Positions 6,172 to 13,713 of a stretch of 64,000 bases of DNA are shown here, piece by piece (position 1 is the stretch's first letter; each line of letters opens with the position of its first letter). The position numbers and the translations under genes are program-made. This stretch comes from Leyella stercorea (GTDB lineage Bacteria; Bacteroidota; Bacteroidia; Bacteroidales; Bacteroidaceae). The stretch is taken from contig NZ_JADYUF010000010.1 in the NCBI RefSeq assembly GCF_021531655.1, forward strand, positions 1 through 64,000, written 5' to 3'. The notes below the pieces were generated by a model that worked only from the letters and a program-made list of their open reading frames with translations, was not told the origin of the DNA and did no database searches.

Positions 6172-7947
6172 TTACTCGTGCTCGCGCTCGATGTAAGCGA
6201 TGACGTCGCCCTTCGAAACCTTAGAGCCACGCTTGGCGTTTATCTCTACGATCTTGCCGCCCAAGGCTGCCGGAACCTCAACGAATTCGCCCCAAGGAGC
6301 CTGGATGTAGCAGAGTACGTCGCCCTCATTGTATTCCTTACCGATGAAAGGCTCGACTGTAGGAGCGCACTCGCCTTCGCCGGAGAATTCCCAGTAGATG
6401 TCGCCCTTGACCGGAGCAACGATGGCATCGGCCTTGGCGTGCTTGTAGGCGCTAAGCTGTTCGGGTGAGAGGTTGGCACCGAGCTTGGCATCCTTGAGCT
6501 TCTGCAGGTCGGCAAGGAAGTTCTTCTTGGCCTGTCCGCTCTTGAAGTTGCGATACTGTTCGGGGTGCATTGCAAGCTCGAACAGCTCCTCGTCGTCCTG
6601 ACCATACTCCCATCCGTTCTCGTCCATTTCCTTGCGGAAGTCGTCGAGGGCGTCGGTGAGGAGTGTGTGGGCGTCAACATCGGTGAATTCGCGGCCCTGC
6701 TTCTTTGCAAGCTCAACGAGTTCAGGATCGATAGTGCCAGGAATCTTGCCCGACTTGCCGAGAATCATACCCCACATCGACTCGTCCATCATCACGAAGC
6801 GGCCCTTGCCCTGCTCGATAGTGAGAAGGTTCATCAGCGCAATGTTCTTGACATACTGCGAGAATGGTGTCACCAGTGGAGGATAGCCTACGCGCGGCCA
6901 TACATACTCCACCTCGTCGAAGAGCTTGATGAGCAGGTCGTCCATGGAGAGTTCGTCCTCGCCCTTCTTCTTGCGTACGTTGTTGATAGTGGTGCGCATG
7001 CCGCCGAGGTCGGCCATCATCGATCCCATCATACCGCCAGGGAGTCCGCAACCGAGCAGAAGCGACGACATAATCTTGTTGCCGGGGTTGATGAAGTAGC
7101 CCAACCAGTCGTCGATGAACTCCTGGGTGAGTGCACGGGCCTTCATATATGCCGACATATTGATTTCGGGAACCTCGAAGCCTTCGTTCTTCAACATGCT
7201 TATTACAGAGATTACGTCCGGATGAACCTTACCCCATGACAACGGCTCGATGGCAGTATCGATGATGTCGGCACCGTTGTTGCATACCTCAAGGATTGAA
7301 GCCATTGACAGACCCGGACCTGAGTGGCCGTGATACTGTATGATGATTTCGGGATACTTGTCCTTTATCATCTTGGTCAGCTTGCCGAGGAATGCGGGCT
7401 GGCCGATACCAGCCATATCCTTCAAGCAGATTTCCTCTGCACCGGCAGCGATAACCTGATCGGCTATGTTCATGTAATACTCCAAAGTGTGAACCGGAGA
7501 GTTTGTGATACACAGCGCACACTGCGGTGTCATGCCACCTTCCTTAGCCCACTTGATGCTGGGGATGATATTGCGAACGTCGTTCAGTCCGTCGAAGATA
7601 CGTGTGATGTTGGTACCCTGCTTTGCCTTAACCTTATACATAAGGGCGCGAACGTCGTCGGGCACAGGATACATACGCAAAGCGTTGAGACCACGGTCGA
7701 GCATGTGGGTCTTGATGCCTGCCTCGTTGAAGGGCTTGCAGAAGGCGCGCACAGCATCGTTAGGATTCTCGCCGGCGAGAAGGTTTACCTGCTCAAAGGC
7801 ACCGCCGTTGGTTTCAACACGGGCGAAGCAACCCATCTCGATGATAACGGGAGCGATGCGCTCCAACTGGTCTTTGCGTGGCTGGAACTTGCCAGAAGAC
7901 TGCCACATATCTCGATAGACGAGACTGAACTGGATTTTCTTTTTCAT
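6172..7947 (-). CDS. Oxaloacetate decarboxylase alpha / pyruvate carboxylase B-like carboxyltransferase without the biotin lysine motif
   Basis: This 591-residue protein matches the HMGL-like carboxyltransferase fold of OadA/PycB: YRDMWQS (11-17) replaces the usual RDAHQS but keeps Asp13 and Gln16, the carbamylated lysine motif LKDMAG has K176, and the metal histidines are in YHGHSGPG (H206, H208). A conserved C-terminal carboxylase domain follows, then a biotinyl/lipoyl-like domain at about 508-589. Its hairpin reads IQAPWGEF (548-555), where biotinylated proteins have (A)MKM, so no acceptor lysine is visible at the tip. A separate biotin carrier would be needed for sodium-pump or pyruvate carboxylase activity; none is adjacent. 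Confident in the fold, less so in the exact reaction. Confidence 0.8.
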   Translation of the reverse strand: MKKKIQFSLVYRDMWQSSGKFQPRKDQLERIAPVIIEMGCFARVETNGGAFEQVNLLAGENPNDAVRAFCKPFNEAGIKTHMLDRGLNALRMYPVPDDVRALMYKVKAKQGTNITRIFDGLNDVRNIIPSIKWAKEGGMTPQCALCITNSPVHTLEYYMNIADQVIAAGAEEICLKDMAGIGQPAFLGKLTKMIKDKYPEIIIQYHGHSGPGLSMASILEVCNNGADIIDTAIEPLSWGKVHPDVISVISMLKNEGFEVPEINMSAYMKARALTQEFIDDWLGYFINPGNKIMSSLLLGCGLPGGMMGSMMADLGGMRTTINNVRKKKGEDELSMDDLLIKLFDEVEYVWPRVGYPPLVTPFSQYVKNIALMNLLTIEQGKGRFVMMDESMWGMILGKSGKIPGTIDPELVELAKKQGREFTDVDAHTLLTDALDDFRKEMDENGWEYGQDDEELFELAMHPEQYRNFKSGQAKKNFLADLQKLKDAKLGANLSPEQLSAYKHAKADAIVAPVKGDIYWEFSGEGECAPTVEPFIGKEYNEGDVLCYIQAPWGEFVEVPAALGGKIVEINAKRGSKVSKGDVIAYIEREHE

Positions 7948-8066
7948 ATCTATTATTTGTATTATTATAGATTTTTCGTTGATTACCTTATTCTATATGC
8001 TAAAGCCATGCCCTGACAGGCGCACGATAAACGGCTGTGCTACATAGGCATAATCTTTCAAATGTG

Positions 8067-8074
8067 CAAAATTA
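8067..8074 (-). promoter_or_regulatory. Candidate -7 box for the carboxyltransferase - HD - lptD operon
   Basis: On the minus strand TAATTTTG is at 8074-8067, about 120 bases before the start codon. A TTTG lies upstream, but at only about 12 bases, so the -33 part is weak. Confidence 0.35.
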
Positions 8075-8241
8075 GGGAAAAAAATCCAAATCATAGGTAT
8101 TACGGGGCAATTTTTAGTAATGTTAAGGGTTAAATGTTAGCAGCGTGATAATTGAGAGGTGGGGAGAGACTGAGGGAATGGGATAAGTAATAGTTCAGTT
8201 ATCTTTATATATATGGAAGGAAGTCAAAATTCATATCTCAA

Positions 8242-8349
8242 AAAAAGGAGTCCTTTTGCACTTCAAAAGGGGTCCTTTTAGGAGGCCAAAGGAGTCCTTT
8301 TGGGAGGCAAAAGGGCTACATTTGCAATGCAAAAGGACTCCTTTTTTTG
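8242..8349. repeat. Five-unit 22-bp array of the CAAAAGGASTCCTTTTG pseudo-palindrome
   Basis: Units begin at 8242, 8264, 8286, 8308 and 8330. Each is a 17-bp near-palindrome with a 5-bp linker. The array lies in the 817-bp region (7948-8764) between the divergent carboxyltransferase and susC genes. It creates spurious short frames on both strands. Similar five-unit arrays lie at 26282 and 35941. Confidence 0.9.
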
Positions 8350-8638
8350 CAGGACTTTGTAAATGTCTGATTTTCAAGGGTGTTTTATTGGAAATCAGCT
8401 CATCTCGGCTCACTTACTTAGTATTTAACAAACCGAAACTGTTCGAACGATATTAGTAAACATCATTTGTTAAAATATTTCTTTAAATTAGGTTTGCTTA
8501 TGTGTGGAAAAATAGGTGTTATTGTTGCATTGTGTTATGATTTCTTCATAAAACTTTAATTATTGATATTCTTATTGTTCGATTTGTAAGGTGTATTTAT
8601 ACAAAATACGTATTTTTTGCATTTTGTTAAACATTTGC

Positions 8639-8669
8639 TTGTTTCGTATTTACATTATCACTATATTTG
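8639..8669 (+). promoter_or_regulatory. Promoter of SusC/SusD locus 1
   Basis: A TTG at 8639-8641 is followed 20 bases later by TATATTTG (8662-8669), matching the Bacteroidetes -33/-7 consensus. The leader to the susC start is about 90 bases. The rest of 8350-8638 is AT-rich with no further recognisable feature. Confidence 0.7.
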
Positions 8670-8764
8670 CGAAATAAAATCGAAATATTTGTAAATCAAT
8701 CCTAAATACTTACATATACTAACTGAATCCTCATTATTAATACTAATTTATAGAGAGAGAGCTT

Positions 8765-11700
8765 ATGGAAAAAAGATTAGCATTTTTAATTCTTTGCTTC
8801 GCCAGCTTATTGTTTGGGGGGGGTAAAGCGATGGCTCAATCCGTTATTACGGGTACAGTACTTTCAATTGAAGACGAGACTCCTGTCGTAGGTGCGTCTG
8901 TTAAAGTTCAAGGCACCAATGATGGGGCTGTTACCGACATGTATGGTCGGTTCAGTCTTAAGAATGTTAAGTCAGGTACAAAACTTGTAATTTCATACAT
9001 CGGTATGAAGTCAAGAACTGTTATGGCTCGCCAGAACATGCGTGTAATACTTGAAAATGACTCTAAGGCTCTTGATGAAGTGTTGGTGCAGGTGGCATAT
9101 GGTGCTGCCAAGAAGTCGACACTTACCGGTGCCGTTTCGCAGGTAGACAGCAAGCAGATTGAGGTTCGACCAGTGTCGAGCGTTACTTCTGCTCTTGAGG
9201 GTTCTACTTCGGGTGTGCAGATTAACAGTACATACGGTCAGCCAGGTTCAGAGGCTACAATCCGTATTCGTGGATTTGGTACCGTCAACGGTTCTTCAAG
9301 TCCTCTCTATGTGCTCGACGGTGTACCTTTCGGTGGTAACATTTCCGACCTTAACTCAAGTGATATTGAGAGTATCACAGTGTTGAAGGACGCTGCTTCG
9401 TGCGCCCTCTACGGCAACCGTGCTTCTAACGGTGTTATTCTTATCACCTCTAAGCGTGGTAAGGGCGACCGTATGAGCTTCAACCTGAAGATTAATCAGG
9501 GTACATACTCACGTGGTATCAAGGAGTATGACTTGCTCAATGCCAACGAATTTATGGAGACCAACTGGCTGAATATGCGCAATGCACGTATTACTGCTGG
9601 CGACGATATGGCTACAGCTAATGCTTATGCCACTAACAACCTTATCAAGGAAAGACTTTATCTCAACATCTACAACAAGGCTAACGACCAATTGTTCGAT
9701 GCCAATGGTAAGCTTGTTTCTGATGCACGCATACTTGACGGCTATGCCGAAGATCTTGATTGGTATGACGAGGCTGTGCGCAGTGGCTATCGTCAGGAGT
9801 ACAGCTTCAGTGGAAGCCATGCCTCTTCTAAGAGCGACTATTACTTCTCTGTAGGCTATCTTGACGAGAAGGGTTATGTAACCAATTCTGACTTCAACCG
9901 TCTTACAGGTCGTGCTGCTTTGAATTTCCGTCCGAGAAATTGGTTCAATACAGGCTTTACAATTTCGGGTAGCCACCAGAAGACAAATTCTACAAGTGGT
10001 GATGATGCAAATTCTTTCACCAACGTATTTATGTATTGCCGCAATATTTCGCCTATCTATCCTGTACACTTGCACAATGCTGACGGTACTTATCGTCTGG
10101 ACGCATCGGGCAACCGTCAGTTTGACCCCGGACAGTACACAGCTGAGGACGGCTCTGTAATACAGACACGTAACCAGTATGCCGACCGCCATGTGATTTG
10201 GGAGAACCTCTTGAACAAGAGCCGTACATTCCGCAACACTCTTCAGAGTTCAGCATACATGGACTTCAAGTTCCTCAACGACTTCACATTTACTGTTAAG
10301 GGCGAGGTGAACGTGCGCAATCAGGAGTATCGCTCATACGACAATGCCATTATCGGTAACGGTAAGGGTAACAATGGTCGTTCGTCACGAAGCATTTATC
10401 GCTACAAGAACTGGACTTTCCAGCAGCAGCTCAACTGGAACCACAAGTTTGGCGACCACAACGTAAGCGTATTGCTCGGTCATGAGAACTACAGCTACTT
10501 CTATGACTATACATATATTTATAAGACCAATCAGACATTTGAGGGTAAGGACAACCTGAGCAATTTCAACAACCTGACATCGGGCGACGGCTACAGCGAC
10601 CGTTATCGCACAGAGAGCTATCTGGGTCGTGTACGCTATGACTATAAGGAGAAGTACAATCTTGAGGCTTCGTTCCGTCGCGACGGTTCGTCACGCTTCC
10701 ATAAGGACAGCCGCTGGGGTAACTTCGGCAGTATCGGTGCCAACTGGGTTATTTCTAAGGAGGAATTCATGAAGCCAATAGAATGGGTCGACAACTTGAA
10801 GATACGTGCCGACTACGGTTTGGTAGGTAATGACGCAGGTGCTGGCTACTACTCTTATTTGGCACTCTATGCAGCCGATCAGAACCACAACAGCGGTGCA
10901 TATTATCTTACACAGCTTGCTAATTCCGAACTTAAGTGGGAGACTGGACAGTCGTTTGGTTTTGGTATTGATGCACGTCTTTTCAACCGTTGGAACATCA
11001 GTGTTGAATACTTCGACAAGCGCAACAAGGACCTTCTCTTCGATGTATATCTGCCTCTATCAGCAGGTGCTACATCTTCAAGTTCGGCAGAATCGACTAT
11101 CACCAAGAACTTGGGCGTGATTTCTAACCGAGGAATCGAGATCAATACCGATGTAGATATTTACAAGAGTCGTGATTGGACTGTTAACTTCGCAACCAAT
11201 GCTTCGTTCATCAAGAATAAGATTATAGAGTTGCCAGAGCAGAACAAGGATGGTATCATCTCTGGAGCACAGAAGATTGTTGAGGGCAAGAGCCGTTACG
11301 AGTTCTTTACTTACACATACGTAGGTGTCGACCAGATGACAGGTAACTCTCTGTACAAGGCAAACCTTGAGGACTACTGCGTTAAGGCAGCCGACGGAAC
11401 AGTAATCGGCAACCCCAAAGGCAGTGACATCACCTCGAAGACCGTTCATATCGGCGATAAGTACTATGTGAACAACACTACATATGCCATTAAGGAATTC
11501 CAAGGCTCAGCCATTCCTAAGGTATACGGCAGTTTCACACCGTCTGTAAGATTCCGCGACCTTACCCTGTCGGCTATGTTCACTTATTCATTGGGTGGCA
11601 AGATATATGATGGTGTATATGCAGGACTTATGGCTACAGGTACTTCAGCCTATAACAACCACAAGGATATCCTTAACTCTTGGAATGGTGTTCCTGAAGG

Positions 11701-12031
11701 CATGACTGAAGATTCGCCCAACCGTATATGGTATGGTGGCATTCCGCAGGTCAACAGTACTACAAGCTCTGACAACAACGGAACATCTTCAAGATGGATT
11801 ACCAGTGCCAACTATATTGTATTGAAGAACATCAATATGAGCTACTCATTGCCAAAGGCATGGGTTAAAGCTCTTACCCTTGAGTCGGTACGCTTCAACT
11901 TCGCTTGCGAGAATGCTTTCACCAGCACCAAGCGTAGAGGTCTCAATCCGCAGCAGGGATTCAGCGGTTTCCAGTACAACTATCTTGTGACACCACGCGT
12001 GTTCACAGTAGGTCTGGATGTTAAGTTCTAA
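8765..12031 (+). CDS. SusC/RagA-family TonB-dependent outer membrane transporter (locus 1)
   Basis: The 1088-residue protein has a signal peptide (about 1-24, ending AMAQ), a carboxypeptidase-regulatory-like domain (about 28-105, ITGTVLSIEDETPVVGASVKV), a plug domain with VRPVSSVTSALEGSTSGVQI and LYVLDGVPFGG, and a C-terminal barrel ending in VGLDVKF. SusC proteins import oligomers captured by the partner SusD lipoprotein, driven by TonB. The signal peptide contains FGGGK encoded by a run of eight G residues (8816-8823), a possible slippage site. No anti-sigma/FecR pair or hybrid sensor lies next to it. The partner susD starts 31 bases downstream. Confidence 0.95.
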   Translation: MEKRLAFLILCFASLLFGGGKAMAQSVITGTVLSIEDETPVVGASVKVQGTNDGAVTDMYGRFSLKNVKSGTKLVISYIGMKSRTVMARQNMRVILENDSKALDEVLVQVAYGAAKKSTLTGAVSQVDSKQIEVRPVSSVTSALEGSTSGVQINSTYGQPGSEATIRIRGFGTVNGSSSPLYVLDGVPFGGNISDLNSSDIESITVLKDAASCALYGNRASNGVILITSKRGKGDRMSFNLKINQGTYSRGIKEYDLLNANEFMETNWLNMRNARITAGDDMATANAYATNNLIKERLYLNIYNKANDQLFDANGKLVSDARILDGYAEDLDWYDEAVRSGYRQEYSFSGSHASSKSDYYFSVGYLDEKGYVTNSDFNRLTGRAALNFRPRNWFNTGFTISGSHQKTNSTSGDDANSFTNVFMYCRNISPIYPVHLHNADGTYRLDASGNRQFDPGQYTAEDGSVIQTRNQYADRHVIWENLLNKSRTFRNTLQSSAYMDFKFLNDFTFTVKGEVNVRNQEYRSYDNAIIGNGKGNNGRSSRSIYRYKNWTFQQQLNWNHKFGDHNVSVLLGHENYSYFYDYTYIYKTNQTFEGKDNLSNFNNLTSGDGYSDRYRTESYLGRVRYDYKEKYNLEASFRRDGSSRFHKDSRWGNFGSIGANWVISKEEFMKPIEWVDNLKIRADYGLVGNDAGAGYYSYLALYAADQNHNSGAYYLTQLANSELKWETGQSFGFGIDARLFNRWNISVEYFDKRNKDLLFDVYLPLSAGATSSSSAESTITKNLGVISNRGIEINTDVDIYKSRDWTVNFATNASFIKNKIIELPEQNKDGIISGAQKIVEGKSRYEFFTYTYVGVDQMTGNSLYKANLEDYCVKAADGTVIGNPKGSDITSKTVHIGDKYYVNNTTYAIKEFQGSAIPKVYGSFTPSVRFRDLTLSAMFTYSLGGKIYDGVYAGLMATGTSAYNNHKDILNSWNGVPEGMTEDSPNRIWYGGIPQVNSTTSSDNNGTSSRWITSANYIVLKNINMSYSLPKAWVKALTLESVRFNFACENAFTSTKRRGLNPQQGFSGFQYNYLVTPRVFTVGLDVKF

Positions 12032-12062
12032 TTTTTTTCACTGACATTAAAATCTTGCAACA

Positions 12063-13619
12063 ATGAAAAAAGCATTATATATATTATCGGCTTGTGCATT
12101 GATGTTCACAGCTTCATGTAGTAGCGATTATCTTGAACTACAGCCGAACTCATCAGCCAGTACGGGTACTATCTTCGAAACTACCGACAATGTAAAGTTG
12201 GCTGTCAATGGTCTGTCAAAGCTTATGACCAAACAGTATCTGGGCCAGCAGGGATGTAATGGTGAGGGTACAATACGTACATGGTATGGCAACTATCCTG
12301 GCAACGACTACCAGAAGAGCAATCTTACAGGATGGTCGTCTATCATCAATAGCCTGTTTCTGGAGCGTTCAACTTCTTTGTACGACTATTATCCTTGGTT
12401 CTATTATTACAAGGTGATTGGCAATGCCAATTCTGTAATCTGTCGTACTGACGATGCTGCTGGCACTGACGCAGAGAAAGCATTCTTGAAGGCTCAGGCA
12501 CTTACTTTCCGTGCCTATTGTTATTCGCAGTTGCTGCAGCTGTACTCTAAGCGATGGATGGACAGCAACAATGGCAGTTCGCGTGGTGTAATATTGCGTA
12601 TTGACGAGTCGAAGGATGAGATGCCTGCATCTACTCAGGCTCAGTGCTATGAGCAGATATATAAGGATCTTGACGAAGCGATAAAGTACTTCAACGAATG
12701 CGGAATAAAACGCGGTAAGGACGAGAAGCATCTGCCTGATGTTAATGCAGCCTATGCTGTGTATGCTTATGCAGCCCTCCATCGTGAGGATTGGCCTACT
12801 GCAGCCAAGTATGCCAAGATGGCGCGCGAGGGTCATCCGCTCTTATCTGGTAAAGATTATCCTGAAAGCGGATTCAGTGCTGACAACGACGAGTGGATAT
12901 GGAATGTGTATAGCAATGAGGAGGAGACTCTTTATTTCTACCAGTTCTTTGCTTTTGAGTCGTCTAACTCAAGTGCCAATATTTGCCGTAACTATCCGGT
13001 AGCAATCAGCAAGGAATTGTACGATCAGATTCCAGAAACTGATGTTCGTCGCGGTATGTTCCTCGCTCCTAAGGATGGTGAAAGCTACGATCCTGCTACT
13101 GGATTGGCAGGTACAGCTATGGCTAAACGTGCAAGAAAGGATTTTGCAGGCAAGTTGTATGGTACAACTAAGGTATTTGCCTATATGTCGTTCAAGCATC
13201 TTGTACAGGCACAGCCTGGTGTAGGCGAGTTTGCTCTTTTCCGCGCTTCCGAAATGTATCTTATTGAGGCTGAGGCTTACTGCCATATGCCTGGTAAGGA
13301 AAGCGAAGCACAGGGATTGTTGTGTAACCTCAACCACGATTCGGGTCGTGATCCAAATTATGTTTGTACAAAGACTGGTCAGGACTTGCTCGACGAGGTA
13401 CGTCTCTATTACCGTATAGAGATGTTCGGCGAGGGTCGCGACTGGTTCAACTACAAGCGTTGGGGATTGCCTATCGTGCGCCACGATGCGTCTCATGGTG
13501 GTAGCTTCCATAAACAGTTTGCTGTTACCATCAATCCTCAGGACAGCAATGGTTGGACATGGGTGATTCCTAACAAGGAGATTGACTATAATACAGCTAT
13601 CTCAAGCCCGTTGGAGTAA
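12063..13619 (+). CDS. SusD/RagB-family surface lipoprotein (locus 1)
   Basis: This 518-residue lipoprotein has lipobox FTASC (Cys19) followed by SSDYLELQPN. The N-terminal SusD-like domain shows the usual helix-rich TPR arrangement (EKAFLKAQALTFRAYCYSQLLQLY, about 138-160). The C-terminal part ends with the RIEMFGEGRDWFNYKRWG signature and the WVIPNKEIDYN terminus typical of RagB/SusD. It sits on the cell surface as the lid of the preceding SusC channel. A hairpin terminator follows before the downstream peptidase gene. Confidence 0.94.
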   Translation: MKKALYILSACALMFTASCSSDYLELQPNSSASTGTIFETTDNVKLAVNGLSKLMTKQYLGQQGCNGEGTIRTWYGNYPGNDYQKSNLTGWSSIINSLFLERSTSLYDYYPWFYYYKVIGNANSVICRTDDAAGTDAEKAFLKAQALTFRAYCYSQLLQLYSKRWMDSNNGSSRGVILRIDESKDEMPASTQAQCYEQIYKDLDEAIKYFNECGIKRGKDEKHLPDVNAAYAVYAYAALHREDWPTAAKYAKMAREGHPLLSGKDYPESGFSADNDEWIWNVYSNEEETLYFYQFFAFESSNSSANICRNYPVAISKELYDQIPETDVRRGMFLAPKDGESYDPATGLAGTAMAKRARKDFAGKLYGTTKVFAYMSFKHLVQAQPGVGEFALFRASEMYLIEAEAYCHMPGKESEAQGLLCNLNHDSGRDPNYVCTKTGQDLLDEVRLYYRIEMFGEGRDWFNYKRWGLPIVRHDASHGGSFHKQFAVTINPQDSNGWTWVIPNKEIDYNTAISSPLE

Positions 13620-13655
13620 TGGGCAATTGGTGAATTTATAATTTAATTAGAACCC

Positions 13656-13688
13656 GTGGGGGCGTGTCGTGGTGGCACTCCCCCTTTT
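13656..13688 (+). terminator. Terminator between susD and the S9 peptidase gene
   Basis: GGGGGCGTG pairs with CACTCCCCC (one mismatch) and is followed by TTTT. It may make expression of the following peptidase lower than that of susCD, or the peptidase may have its own promoter. Confidence 0.7.
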
Positions 13689-13713
13689 CTCGTAAATAAT
13701 AACTAATGATAAC

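Noticed and set aside
8256..8456. Short frames with KESFW/KRTPF peptides over the 22-bp arrays (also 8231-8413, 26296-26564, 35896-36177 and mirrors)
   Set aside because: They are translations of the pseudo-palindromic repeat in several frames on both strands, not genes.
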